Positions 7,667 to 16,319 of a stretch of 36,829 nt of DNA are shown piece by piece; position 1 is the stretch's first letter; each line of letters begins with the position of its first letter. Source of the stretch: an uncultured bacterium (lineage in GTDB: Bacteria > Cyanobacteriota > Vampirovibrionia > Gastranaerophilales > Gastranaerophilaceae); the NCBI GenBank assembly GCA_902795965.1, contig CADBNI010000046.1, forward strand, positions 1 to 36,829, in the 5' to 3' direction. The notes below the pieces were generated by a model. That model was not told the origin of the DNA and searched no databases. It was given only the letters and a program-made list of their open reading frames with translations. The position numbers were made by a program, and so were the translations under genes.

Positions 7667-9280
7667 ATGGATTTAGGAATAGAATTAAAAGGTTCAAAAA
7701 TTATATTAAAATGGTCAAAAGTCAGATGTGATTATTACAGAGTTTTTTTGAAAAAAGACGAATTTTTTTGTGAATGCGCAAAGGTTTATAACGACACGCA
7801 AGTAAGACTTTCACTTGTTCCTTTCGGCGACAACGAATGTTTTGTTGAAGCCGTAAGAAACGGTAAAATTGTCGGAAAAACGTCAAAACGTCAATTCAAA
7901 CTCGATACGATTGATGTTATACCAACATCTGAAAATGAAAAAGATGAAAAATTTTATTACAGCAAATACGAAGGGGCAGACGGTTACAGACTTTATAAAA
8001 GCGAAAACGAAGAAAATTTCGGCGGAGTAAAAAATTCTGATGCAGAGTTTATTTCGGTTGAAAAATCCCAAAACACCGAATATAAAATCAAACCGTTTAA
8101 AAAAGGGGATAACGGCAGAGAATTTTTAGCCTCATCACCCGTATTTAAAGGCGGAGAAAATATTTTCAAATCAACTTCCATGTACAAATCCCTTAATTTC
8201 AACATGTTTTTATCGTGGAATTTTAAAGGAGATGCGGACGGATTTGTTGTTTGTACGGAAAATTCGGACATGCCCGTATTTGAAACGAATGACGGATTAA
8301 GACATTATTTTGAAATAACGGAATTTAAAGGCAGTACAAAATTTGTTGTAAAATCTTTTGTAAACACCCCTGACGGAAGATTATACACCGCAGTTTCAAA
8401 ACCGACGGGGCTTGGCATAAGAAAATACGAAAAACCTGATGTGTCACTGATAATCCCCGCATACAACGCAAAAGATTATATAGCAAGAAGTATTGACAGC
8501 GCGCTCGCATCTGATTTTGCAAACCTTGAAATCGTAATAGTAAATGACGGAAGTACTGATGATACTCAAAAAATTATTGACTGGTACGCAAAAAATTACG
8601 ATAACGTTGTTTCTTTCCAAAAAGAAAACGGCGGAGTTGCCGATACAAGAAACTTTGGTATAGCAGAGGCAAAAGGTGAGTATATCGCGTTTATGGACAA
8701 TGATGATTTAATCCGTCCCGATATGATAAGCTCGCTTTACAAAACAATAAAAGAAAATGATTGTGATGTTGCTATCGCGCCTTTGTACAGAATAAACAAT
8801 AACGGTTATACAATACATTGCGATTTGCCGTTTATGGAAAATGTTCCTTATGATATCGACAAATATCTTGAAATTATGTACACCCCGGGCTATTACAACT
8901 GTGCGATTTGGAACAAACTCTACAAAGCCTCAAAGGTAAAAGAACACCCGCTCGGCAAGGGTTTGAAATATGAAGATGTTTCTTGGACTCCCTGTATATT
9001 GTCTTATGCGGAAAAATTCTGTTTCTTAAAGACCCCTTTCTACGAATGGGACAGAAAAACAAGACCCGAAACATTCGGTGACGTTCTTGCAAAACAACCC
9101 GAAGATCAGCTTTTTGAACACAGAAAACAGGCTATGTTATTCTTTATTCAAAACGGAAATCCCGCAAAAAAAGAATATCTTAAAACAATCGCAAAACGCA
9201 GACTTGCACGTTATGCAAAAAATTCGCCAAACCCCGCATATCAGGATATGATAGGACAAATTGATGCGGGAAAATACTAA
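7667..9280 (+). CDS. family 2 glycosyltransferase with N-terminal Fn3-like repeats
   Basis: 537 aa. The C-terminal half (about 255-470) is a GT-A fold GT2 domain: VSLIIPAYNAKDYIARS, then IVNDGSTDDTQKII with nucleotide-binding Asp residues, and AFMDNDD as the metal-binding DxD. GT2 enzymes use nucleotide sugars to build polysaccharide, LPS or glycoprotein glycans. The first ~250 residues hold about three beta-rich units of fibronectin-III type (IILKWSKVRCDYYRVF, YEGADGYRLYKSENEE, FLSWNFKGDADGFVVC), unusual in front of a GT2 domain. There is no membrane segment, so it is probably cytoplasmic or peripheral. The ATG has GGAGAG 5 nt upstream. It overlaps the YkgJ-like gene. Confidence 0.85.
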   Translation: MDLGIELKGSKIILKWSKVRCDYYRVFLKKDEFFCECAKVYNDTQVRLSLVPFGDNECFVEAVRNGKIVGKTSKRQFKLDTIDVIPTSENEKDEKFYYSKYEGADGYRLYKSENEENFGGVKNSDAEFISVEKSQNTEYKIKPFKKGDNGREFLASSPVFKGGENIFKSTSMYKSLNFNMFLSWNFKGDADGFVVCTENSDMPVFETNDGLRHYFEITEFKGSTKFVVKSFVNTPDGRLYTAVSKPTGLGIRKYEKPDVSLIIPAYNAKDYIARSIDSALASDFANLEIVIVNDGSTDDTQKIIDWYAKNYDNVVSFQKENGGVADTRNFGIAEAKGEYIAFMDNDDLIRPDMISSLYKTIKENDCDVAIAPLYRINNNGYTIHCDLPFMENVPYDIDKYLEIMYTPGYYNCAIWNKLYKASKVKEHPLGKGLKYEDVSWTPCILSYAEKFCFLKTPFYEWDRKTRPETFGDVLAKQPEDQLFEHRKQAMLFFIQNGNPAKKEYLKTIAKRRLARYAKNSPNPAYQDMIGQIDAGKY

Positions 9281-9851
9281 TATTGCGGATTATCTGTTGT
9301 ATATAGCATATTTGAACAAAAAATTGGCGGGATTTTTTGAAAATCAATCGCCGTATATTTTTTGTAAAAAAGGGTGTTCAAAATGTTGTGAAAACGGGGA
9401 GTATCCGTTTTCGCAAGCGGAATTTAATTTTTTGATGATAGGATTTTCAAAACTTCCGCCCGAAAAACAAAAAATCATAACCGAAAAAATTTCTCAAATA
9501 AAATCACAAAAACAAACCGAAGGTTTTACTTACGAATGTCCGTTTTTGATTAATAAAGAATGTTCCGTCTACGATTTTCGCGGAATAATTTGCAGAAGTT
9601 TCGGACTTATGTCAATAAATCCCGAAGGTTTGTCAAAAATTCCTTTCTGTGCATTTGAGGGATTAAATTATTCAAACGTTGTCGATAACGAAACCAAAAT
9701 AATCTCAATGGAAAAATACAAAAAATTGGGCGAAAATATCCCCGAACCCTTAGCTTTTAATACGGGATACAAATTTCTTACAAGTGATGAAATCGCAAAA
9801 AATTTTCATATAAATTTTGGCGAAAAAAAGGCACTTATAGATTGGTTCTAA
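9264..9851 (+). CDS. YkgJ-family cysteine-cluster protein
   Basis: 195 aa with the metal-binding cysteine pattern of YkgJ/UPF0153 proteins. It has FCKKGCSKCCENG near residues 35-50, then YECPFLINKECSVYDFRGIICRS and PFCAFEG. These proteins are predicted zinc or iron-sulphur chelators of unsettled function, sometimes near cell-surface glycan genes. I choose ATG 9264 (with AGGA upstream) over the TTG one codon earlier. The gene starts inside the end of the GT2 gene (17-nt overlap), which implies coupled translation. Its 3' end overlaps the convergent GT2 gene by 4 nt. Confidence 0.85.
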   Translation: MRENTNIADYLLYIAYLNKKLAGFFENQSPYIFCKKGCSKCCENGEYPFSQAEFNFLMIGFSKLPPEKQKIITEKISQIKSQKQTEGFTYECPFLINKECSVYDFRGIICRSFGLMSINPEGLSKIPFCAFEGLNYSNVVDNETKIISMEKYKKLGENIPEPLAFNTGYKFLTSDEIAKNFHINFGEKKALIDWF

Positions 9852-10804
9852 GTTAAAGAATTTTCAAGATTGAATTTTTCTATTTCTATCAATGTTATAA
9901 AGCCAAAAAGTTTATATTTTATTGTAGCAGGATAATAATACTCTATTTTCAATATTTGTAATCCTAATAGCTTTATTTTATCTTTTTTTCTAATTTTATA
10001 TGATAACAAAATATTTATATTATTTTCTTTTATAAATCTGTTAAATTCCTGTACCGCAACAGAAAAATCTCTTTTATGCTTTACTGATTTTTGCATGACA
10101 GTTGAATTTTTATTTCTTCTGTAATAATAGAAAGTATTCGGAACAGTTACAAATCCGTTTAGATAATATATGATTTTTACAAGCCAACAAATATCTTCAA
10201 AATACATTCCTTCGGGAAATAAAATATTTGTTTTTAACAATGCTTTTCTGCGATAAATTTTATTCCATACATAATTATATTTTGGAATAAATGCTTTTTG
10301 GATTTTTAAATCCGTTTCATATAAAACTTCCGTATTTACATAATTAACCTTGACGGATTTAAAAATTTTACCCTGTCTGTAAAAGTTTCCGGCAGCAATA
10401 TCACAATCAAATTTTTTTGCTGTTTCATAAAGTTTTTCAAAATAATCATTATCAACCCAATCATCAGAATCAACAAAACCTATATATTCTCCTTTCGCTT
10501 CTTTTATTCCGTAATTACGGGCAGCACTCTGACCGCAATTTTTTTGCGATAACAATTTTATTCTTTTGTCTTTTTCCGCAAAAACTGCAATTAATGATTT
10601 CGTATTATCCGTTGAACCGTCATCAATACAAATAATTTCTATTTCTTTCAATGTTTGTTTAATAATTGAATCCAAACATTTAACAATAAATTTTTCCGAA
10701 TTATAAGCAGGTATAATTATAGATACTTTTACATTATCAATGTTATCTTCAAAAACAGGAATACTAATACTTAAATTGTTTATAAAATTTGCAAAGTCAC
10801 CCAT
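9848..10804 (-). CDS. family 2 glycosyltransferase, divergent from an XRE regulator
   Basis: 318 aa. The GT2 domain covers about residues 28-230: VSIIIPAYNSEKFIVKCLDSI, CIDDGSTDNTKSL, then GQSAARNYGIKEAKGEYIGFVDSDDWV, with the DxD-type SDD. The C-terminal ~100 residues are basic and helical, as in capsule and LPS GT2 enzymes that dock at membranes. It is more AT-rich than the GT2 at 7667. The start is ATG 10804 with GGAG 7 nt upstream. It has the same divergent XRE arrangement as the four pilin genes, and its promoter overlaps TGTATACA palindromes, so its expression is probably switched. Confidence 0.88.
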   Translation of the reverse strand: MGDFANFINNLSISIPVFEDNIDNVKVSIIIPAYNSEKFIVKCLDSIIKQTLKEIEIICIDDGSTDNTKSLIAVFAEKDKRIKLLSQKNCGQSAARNYGIKEAKGEYIGFVDSDDWVDNDYFEKLYETAKKFDCDIAAGNFYRQGKIFKSVKVNYVNTEVLYETDLKIQKAFIPKYNYVWNKIYRRKALLKTNILFPEGMYFEDICWLVKIIYYLNGFVTVPNTFYYYRRNKNSTVMQKSVKHKRDFSVAVQEFNRFIKENNINILLSYKIRKKDKIKLLGLQILKIEYYYPATIKYKLFGFITLIEIEKFNLENSLT

Positions 10805-10821
10805 AAGCAATCTCCATTATG

Positions 10822-10926
10822 TGTATGCATATAGTTTATTAAAAAAATAGTTGTATACAAATAATTATAATAAAAAGTTTATATTTCTTTACACATATTA
10901 CAACCCTATTTATTAATGTATACATT
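10822..10926. promoter_or_regulatory. GT2/XRE E intergenic control region with TGTATACA sites
   Basis: The minus-strand promoter of the GT2 gene is TGTAAA (10893-10888), an 18-nt spacer, then TATAAT (10869-10864). Palindromes TTGTATACAA (10851-10860) and AATGTATACATT (10915-10926) share the core TGTATACA. A related TGTATGCATA lies at 10822-10831. The 10851 site is just downstream of the GT2 -10 box; the 10915 site is upstream of the XRE gene. They are good candidates for XRE E operators (inferred). Confidence 0.6.
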
Positions 10927-10977
10927 GTTAAATTATTGTTGTTTACATCATATTTTTATAGTGGAGATGTGATTATT

Positions 10978-11328
10978 ATGAAGTTTGATGACAAATTTTT
11001 CATCGCACAAAAAATTAAAACATATCGTAAAAAACAGGGTTTGACACAAGAAAAACTTGCCGAACTTATTGATTTGAGTGTACAGCATGTTTCCCGAATA
11101 GAAAACGGTTGTTATATTCCGTCATTAAAAACTTTTTTTATGATAATTAGCGTTTTAAATATTGATTTAAGAGAATTCGGCTTTAATCCTAAAAGCACAA
11201 ACAACCCCACAAGAGATAAACTCATTGAAAAAATTGTTAATGCTACCGATACGGAACTGATTTTTTATGACAATATGACAACCGCTATCGGCAAAAGTTT
11301 ATCCGATATGAAACAAAAATTGTTATAA
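10978..11328 (+). CDS. XRE-family HTH transcriptional regulator E
   Basis: 116 aa from ATG 10978 (MKFDDKFF), preceded by a GGAG site. An in-frame TTG 42 nt upstream is less likely. The HTH_3 domain at residues ~9-65 has KIKTYRKKQGLTQEKLAELIDL and HVSRIENGCYIPSL. The tail contains NATDTELIFYDN, close to the tail of XRE B at 4455, so the two are probably paralogs. It is divergent from the GT2 gene at 9848-10804 and convergent with the GT9 gene, whose stop lies 2 nt away. Confidence 0.88.
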   Translation: MKFDDKFFIAQKIKTYRKKQGLTQEKLAELIDLSVQHVSRIENGCYIPSLKTFFMIISVLNIDLREFGFNPKSTNNPTRDKLIEKIVNATDTELIFYDNMTTAIGKSLSDMKQKLL

Positions 11329-11330
11329 AA

Positions 11331-12362
11331 TTACATCATTTTGATAATTTTTTCATAAACTTCTTCAACCGAAGGCGACTTTGTACAAATATATTTATTT
11401 TCGGTTTTGGGGCATTTTTTGTGGTGGCAGGGTTTGCAGAGAGTATTTTCTGCCGATTTGTATTTATTTTCGTCCCCTCTCGGAGCATAGATTTTCGAAG
11501 GAGTACAGCAAAATATCGAAAGGATTTTTGGAATACCAACCGCCCACGCAAGATGAGTTGTACCGCTATCAAGCGATATAACCAAATCAGCACGTTTCAA
11601 AACTTCGACAAGTTCTTTCCTTGAGGTTTTGCCCGTCAAGTCAATCCCTTTTCCCTTGATATAATCGGTCATTTCCTGATTTTCTTTCATGCCCGTATAA
11701 ATAAGAGAAAATTTATCCTCGATTTTTGAAACGAGTTCCCTCCAGTTATCTTTATCCCAATGTTTTCCAATCCAAGTGGTAGAAGGTGCAATAACCGCAA
11801 TCGGTTTTGTTCTGTCAAGATTTTCCAACAATTTGTCAACACTCTGCTTAACTTCCGCACTGCTTTCGGGGAAAGTCATTTTTATATTATCGGTATTCAA
11901 CCCTAAATGTTTTGCAAAAGCCAAATAGTTATCCAAAACGTGAAATTCTTGATTTTTATTTGAAAAATTAACTTTTTCATTCGCACCGAACTGCGATAAT
12001 TCTTTGGCATCTTTATTCACAATTCTGCGTTTTGCTCCGCAAAACAGCGTAAACGGAAGGCTTTTTATCCTCATTTGAGTATCAAGCGCAATATCAAATT
12101 TTTCTTTTCTGAGTTCTTTAATTATGCTTAAAATTTCTTTTATATTTGCAAAATAATTACCGCTCTTTTTCCATTTTTCAACGGGTGCAAAAAATACTTT
12201 ATCGACACAAGGGTTGTCTTTTACAATATCAATCCCCTTTTCGCTCGTCAGCCAAGAAACTTCGTAACCGTTATCCTTCAAAACATTCGCCAGCGGGATG
12301 TTAAATATTACATCTCCCATTGACGACAATTTTATTATCAAAACTTTTTTACGAATTTCCAT
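11331..12362 (-). CDS. glycosyltransferase family 9 (heptosyltransferase-like)
   Basis: 343 aa, a GT-B fold of the WaaC/WaaF type that adds heptose or a related sugar to LPS core in the cytoplasm. The N-terminus is KKVLIIKLSSMGDVIFNIPLA, the hallmark GD motif of GT9. The C-terminal half has IAVIAPSTTWIGKHWDKDNW and VISLDSGTTHLAWAVGIP for ADP-sugar binding. Near the end is a cysteine cluster (CKPCHHKKCP, then ICTKSP) seen in several GT9 proteins. Its presence supports a diderm envelope with LPS-like glycan. No Shine-Dalgarno is visible; TTGTAA-16-TAATAT ends 7 nt before the ATG, so the mRNA may be leaderless. Confidence 0.9.
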   Translation of the reverse strand: MEIRKKVLIIKLSSMGDVIFNIPLANVLKDNGYEVSWLTSEKGIDIVKDNPCVDKVFFAPVEKWKKSGNYFANIKEILSIIKELRKEKFDIALDTQMRIKSLPFTLFCGAKRRIVNKDAKELSQFGANEKVNFSNKNQEFHVLDNYLAFAKHLGLNTDNIKMTFPESSAEVKQSVDKLLENLDRTKPIAVIAPSTTWIGKHWDKDNWRELVSKIEDKFSLIYTGMKENQEMTDYIKGKGIDLTGKTSRKELVEVLKRADLVISLDSGTTHLAWAVGIPKILSIFCCTPSKIYAPRGDENKYKSAENTLCKPCHHKKCPKTENKYICTKSPSVEEVYEKIIKMM

Positions 12363-12390
12363 ACTATTTATATTACAATAAAAATCAATG

Positions 12391-12419
12391 TTTACAAAAT
12401 TAATTTATCGGGCAATAAT
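12391..12419 (+). promoter_or_regulatory. promoter of the HD hydrolase gene
   Basis: TTTACA (12391-12396) and AATAAT (12414-12419) have a 17-nt spacer. An AAGAGG ribosome site stands 5 nt before the ATG at 12437. Confidence 0.45.
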
Positions 12420-12436
12420 AGTATTAAGAGGTTTAT

Positions 12437-13243
12437 ATGAAATCGGTTAAAGAACTTTCACTTGAACAAAAAATACTCAAACGTCTTGAAAACACACCTA
12501 TATGTTTGAAATTGGCGAATTTTCTTTTTGAAGATGAAGAACTTCAAATAATGCAGGAATATGCAAACAATGTATCCATAAAACGTTTGGGTTACAACGA
12601 TCATGGCCCTGTTCACATGCGTCAGGTTGCGGCAAATGCAATCAAAATGTTAAACATTTTGCACCGTTCGGGAATACAGACATCTCTTGAAGCTGAGGAA
12701 ATCGGAACTTTTGACGACAGCATGTGTGCGGTAATTATTGCGGGTTTGATGCACGACCTCGGAATGATGATAGGACGTCAGGGACACGAAGATATGTCTG
12801 CTCTTTTGGCACAACCTATCATAAAAAGAACTTTGGAACATATATTTCCCGACGACCTTGAAAGACGTGTGATAATAAAATCACTTGCAACGGAAGCCAT
12901 TGTCGGACATATGTCGTCAAGAAAAATTCATTCAATAGAAGCGGGAATTATACTTATTGCGGACGGTTGCGACATGACAAAAGGCAGAGCGCGTATTCCG
13001 ATGTCAATAAATACAACACCGAGAGTCGGAGATATCCACAAATATTCCGCTAACGCAATCAACCGTATCGGAATACATCACGGGCAGAGAAAACCCATTA
13101 GAATTGATATTGAAATGTCGGGTGATGTAGGATTTTTCCAAATCGAAGAAGTATTGCTCACAAAAATCGACTCAAGTCCCGCAAAACAATTTGTTGAACT
13201 TTATGCGGGCGTAGCAGACAAAGAACCGAAGTGCTATATTTAA
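12437..13243 (+). CDS. HD-domain metal-dependent phosphohydrolase
   Basis: 268 aa. The HD superfamily pattern is visible: NDHGPVHMRQVAANA (His56, His60), LMHDLGM (His106-Asp107), then HEDMSALLA, VGHMSS and IADGCDM (C-terminal Asp). Such enzymes hydrolyse nucleotides or cyclic nucleotides, and the substrate cannot be told. There is no N-terminal sensor domain; the last ~70 residues are a beta-rich extra part. It stands alone, divergent from the GT9 gene and convergent with the GNAT gene across a 26-bp perfect inverted repeat. Confidence 0.88.
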   Translation: MKSVKELSLEQKILKRLENTPICLKLANFLFEDEELQIMQEYANNVSIKRLGYNDHGPVHMRQVAANAIKMLNILHRSGIQTSLEAEEIGTFDDSMCAVIIAGLMHDLGMMIGRQGHEDMSALLAQPIIKRTLEHIFPDDLERRVIIKSLATEAIVGHMSSRKIHSIEAGIILIADGCDMTKGRARIPMSINTTPRVGDIHKYSANAINRIGIHHGQRKPIRIDIEMSGDVGFFQIEEVLLTKIDSSPAKQFVELYAGVADKEPKCYI

Positions 13244-13433
13244 AAGTGAGTTGAGTGAGTGAAGTGAGGCACTTCGTTAGTGAGTGTTGTGAGTAAGATG
13301 AGTAAAGTGTTATCAGAAGTTATGTTGATAAAATTTGCTCTCCTAATGACAATGAAAAAGTAACAATGTAAAAGAGGTGCTATTTCGTAAATTCTTTACT
13401 CACTCAACTCACTTCACTCACTCAACTCACTTT
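13243..13433. repeat. 26-bp perfect inverted repeat made of 9-bp units
   Basis: The arm at 13243-13268 is the exact reverse complement of 13408-13433, and together they span the whole gap between two convergent stop codons. The right side is built of four 9-bp units (ACTCACTCA, ACTCACTTC, ACTCACTCA, ACTCACTTT, 13398-13433). The left side continues with further GTGAGT-type 9-bp units to about 13304. The 139-nt middle has no ORF. It could act as a long hairpin terminator or be a small mobile or amplified repeat. Confidence 0.85.
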
Positions 13434-13434
13434 A

Positions 13435-14454
13435 TTAATTTTTTACGGGTAAATATGCCTGCGGGTAGTTATAATCCTCTTTGAACCCTAAATGTCTGTA
13501 CATTCTTAGGGCATTAAAATTATTTGTTTCTGTTGTCGTATTAACTTCCGTTATCGGCTTTTCACCGTTATCAACCCATTCAATAAGTTTTTCAACCGAC
13601 TTTTTGAGCATGTGTTTTGACAAACCCTTACCCTGATGTTCTTTTTTAATCGACACAAGCGGAATGTTCGCTATTCTTCCGCCCGTTAAATTCATAAAAC
13701 AAAATCCGACAGGTTCGTTATTATAAAGCATAATTGTAGTTGCTTCGGGCAAAAATTCCGCATACAAATCTTTTACAATCTTCGTTATAATATCCTGCGT
13801 ACCTTCTATACTTTTAAATCTCGGGTCAAACAAAGCATCTGCACTGTTTTCAAAGCCTTCCTGAACAACTTCCACAGCATCAGCAAAATACTTGTCGTCC
13901 CATTCAACCATTTTATATCCTTCTTCCAACTCGGAAAGCTCTGACATTTTCAAAATATCGCGGGAATTTGTTCCCGACATCATAAATCTCAAAACCGCAA
14001 TACCGACAAACTTAAATCCGTATCTGGCAATTTCGCCTATGATATTTTTTTGAGAACCGAGCATCGGATAACAAACAATTTTTTCGGCTCTTTCGGCTTT
14101 GGTAAGTTCAAGGAATTTTTTCACAAGATAAATTCCGCGTTCCGCCATATTTTCCATCTTAAACGAATGGATAATATTAAGCTCAATAGCCTCCGAAATT
14201 GCCGTTGTATAAACCAAAAACGCAACGGGTACGGTGTTTTCAAAAAGTACAAGACAATCTATAAGATTTTTTTCAACGGAATCGACAAAATCTTCAAACC
14301 CCAAAGGTTCAAGCTCAAACTTGTATTCGCTTACGGCTCTTTCTCTAAAATCCTCATATATAACGGCAAAACCCTTATAATCGTCAGCCGTCAAAAGTCT
14401 TGCCTCAAAATTGAGGTTATCGTTTTCATTTTCGTAATGTGTGTAGGGGAGCAT
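13435..14454 (-). CDS. GNAT-family N-acetyltransferase (two-domain)
   Basis: 339 aa from ATG 14454 (AAGGA 8 nt upstream; the in-frame TTG at 14460 is too close to that site). The C-terminal domain (about 180-339) has the GNAT acetyl-CoA motif, VSIKKEHQGKGLSKHMLKKSV, followed by TNNFNALRMYRHLGF. The N-terminal ~170 residues look like a second, diverged GNAT fold. The substrate is unknown. It follows ribBA by 10 nt, so it is the last gene of the riboflavin operon. A role in flavin metabolism is not shown and it may simply share the promoter. Confidence 0.85.
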   Translation of the reverse strand: MLPYTHYENENDNLNFEARLLTADDYKGFAVIYEDFRERAVSEYKFELEPLGFEDFVDSVEKNLIDCLVLFENTVPVAFLVYTTAISEAIELNIIHSFKMENMAERGIYLVKKFLELTKAERAEKIVCYPMLGSQKNIIGEIARYGFKFVGIAVLRFMMSGTNSRDILKMSELSELEEGYKMVEWDDKYFADAVEVVQEGFENSADALFDPRFKSIEGTQDIITKIVKDLYAEFLPEATTIMLYNNEPVGFCFMNLTGGRIANIPLVSIKKEHQGKGLSKHMLKKSVEKLIEWVDNGEKPITEVNTTTETNNFNALRMYRHLGFKEDYNYPQAYLPVKN

Positions 14455-14464
14455 ACTCAATTCC

Positions 14465-15673
14465 TTATATCATGTGATGCATTTTTTCGCGTTTTGTATC
14501 CATATAACGTTTGTTATAAGAATTTATCTGCGGTTCTATTTTTACTATATCATGTACTTTTAATCCGTAACCATTCAAACCGATGATTTTTTTCGGATTA
14601 TTTGTTATCAAATTAAAATTATTGAACCCCAAATCCGCAATAACCTGCGCCCCCATGCCGTAATCTCTCAAATCAGGTTTAAATCCGAGAGAAATATTTG
14701 CCTCAACGGTATCCTGTCCCATTTCCTGCAAATGATAGGCTTTAATTTTATTAATAATCCCGATTCCTCTGCCTTCGTGTCCTTTCATATAAACAAGCGC
14801 ACCTTTGCCGTATTCGTTAATCATTTTCAAAGCACTGTGCAGTTGATAATTACAATCACATTTCAAACTGTGAAAGATATCACCCGTAAGACACTCACTG
14901 TGAACCCTGACAAGAGGAATTTTATCCGAACCGTCATCTTTTACGAGAGCAACACATTCCTGCCCGGTAATTTTATTAACGTATCCGTAAATTTCAAATT
15001 CTCCAAACTGTGTCGGCAAATGCGCTTCCGCCTCACGAGTAACAATTTTTTCGGACTTTAAACGATAAGCAATCAAATCCGCAACGGAAATAAATTTCAA
15101 ACCGTGTTTTTTCGCAAATTCATACAACTCATCACGTTTTGCCATGTGACCGTCTTTTCCCATAATTTCGCACATCGCACCTGCGGGAGCATGCCCGCAC
15201 AACCTTGCCAAATCGACAACCGCTTCGGTATGACCCGTTCTTGTCAAAACTCCGCCCCGTCTTGCAACACAAGGAAACAAATGCCCCGGTCTGCGCAAAT
15301 CGGAAGGTTGCGCGTCATGCGCAAGACAAACCTCAATGGTTTTTGCCCTGTCAAATGCCGAAATCCCCGTTGTGACACCGTATTTTTCCGCAGCGTCAAC
15401 ACTTACCGTAAACGCGGTTTTCATGGCTTCGGAATTTTGTTCGACCATTTGCGGAAGCTGCATTTTTTCGGCAATTTCCTGCGAAATTGCAAGGCAAATC
15501 AAGCCTTTAGCATTTTCTGCCATAAATTTTATTATTTCGGGAGTAACCATCTGCCCCGAACAAATTATGTCGCCTTCGTTTTCTCTGTCCTCATCATCGG
15601 CAACAATAATCATTTTGCCGTTTTTAAAATCTTCAAGCGCGTCTTCAATTTTATCAAATTTAAAATTTTCCAT
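14465..15673 (-). CDS. ribBA: bifunctional 3,4-dihydroxy-2-butanone 4-phosphate synthase / GTP cyclohydrolase II
   Basis: About 402 aa, covering the two entry reactions of riboflavin synthesis. The RibB half (1-200) has IVADDEDRENEGDII for metal and ribulose-5-phosphate binding, RRPGHLFP and GHTEAVVDLARL. The RibA half (205-402) has RVHSECLTGDIFHSLKCDC, with the zinc cysteines, and GHEGRGIGIINK for GTP. I choose ATG 15673 over an upstream TTG (15682) that overlaps ribE by 8 nt. No clear ribosome site is present, so translation is probably coupled to ribE, whose stop is directly before. Order: ribE-ribBA-GNAT. No FMN riboswitch was recognised upstream. Confidence 0.97.
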   Translation of the reverse strand: MENFKFDKIEDALEDFKNGKMIIVADDEDRENEGDIICSGQMVTPEIIKFMAENAKGLICLAISQEIAEKMQLPQMVEQNSEAMKTAFTVSVDAAEKYGVTTGISAFDRAKTIEVCLAHDAQPSDLRRPGHLFPCVARRGGVLTRTGHTEAVVDLARLCGHAPAGAMCEIMGKDGHMAKRDELYEFAKKHGLKFISVADLIAYRLKSEKIVTREAEAHLPTQFGEFEIYGYVNKITGQECVALVKDDGSDKIPLVRVHSECLTGDIFHSLKCDCNYQLHSALKMINEYGKGALVYMKGHEGRGIGIINKIKAYHLQEMGQDTVEANISLGFKPDLRDYGMGAQVIADLGFNNFNLITNNPKKIIGLNGYGLKVHDIVKIEPQINSYNKRYMDTKREKMHHMI

Positions 15674-15674
15674 A

Positions 15675-16271
15675 TTACACAAACCCGTTTTCTTTCAAAA
15701 AATCCTCGGTAATAGTTTTATTATCGCGAATTGACAAAAATTTTTCAATATATCGTCCTAAAATATCCGTTTCAATGTTTACAAAATCACCCGTTTTCAA
15801 ATTTTTCAACGTAGTATTTTCAAGCGTATGCGGTATAATTGCAACCTCAAAAACATTTTCGTCCGCTTTTGAAACCGTCAAACTGACACCGTCAATACAG
15901 ACAGAACCCTTGTACACAATATATTTTGCCAAATCATTGTTAATTTGAAACCTTGAATTTCCGAGATATTTTGCCGTTCCGTCAATATGCCCCTGTACAA
16001 TATGCCCGCCCATTCTGTCAGAAGGAGTTAAGGCTCGTTCAAGATTAACCCTTTTACCCGATTTAAAGCCTTTTGTGATTTTCAAAGTTTCATTGCTAAC
16101 ATCAGCACAAAAAGTATCACAGGTCATAGAAACTACCGTTTGACAACAACCGTCAATCGCAATACTGTCACCGATTTTGGTATTTTCCAAAACTTTTGAA
16201 CATTCGACAACAAGCCTTGACCCGTCAAAACTTTTTATAACACCTGTTTCTTCTACAATCCCTGTAAACAT
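15675..16271 (-). CDS. ribE: riboflavin synthase alpha subunit
   Basis: 198 aa, two tandem lumazine-binding domains, each starting with the typical pattern (MFTGIVEETGVIKSF and HIVQGHIDGTAKYL). It has the second-domain VCIDGVSLTVS and PHTLENTTL motifs. The enzyme dismutates two 6,7-dimethyl-8-ribityllumazines to riboflavin. It is the first gene of the rib operon. There is no Shine-Dalgarno: an extended -10 box TGC-TAAAAT ends exactly 6 nt before the ATG, which predicts a leaderless transcript. Confidence 0.96.
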   Translation of the reverse strand: MFTGIVEETGVIKSFDGSRLVVECSKVLENTKIGDSIAIDGCCQTVVSMTCDTFCADVSNETLKITKGFKSGKRVNLERALTPSDRMGGHIVQGHIDGTAKYLGNSRFQINNDLAKYIVYKGSVCIDGVSLTVSKADENVFEVAIIPHTLENTTLKNLKTGDFVNIETDILGRYIEKFLSIRDNKTITEDFLKENGFV

Positions 16272-16277
16272 AGTATT

Positions 16278-16286
16278 ATTTTAGCA
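16278..16286 (-). promoter_or_regulatory. extended -10 promoter directly before ribE
   Basis: On the minus strand TGC-TAAAAT is followed by AATACT and then ATG. The A of ATG falls at the expected +1. The same geometry precedes recJ, mfd and aroK. Confidence 0.55.
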
Positions 16287-16319
16287 CAAAAAATAAATTT
16301 ATAATAATATATTATTTAA

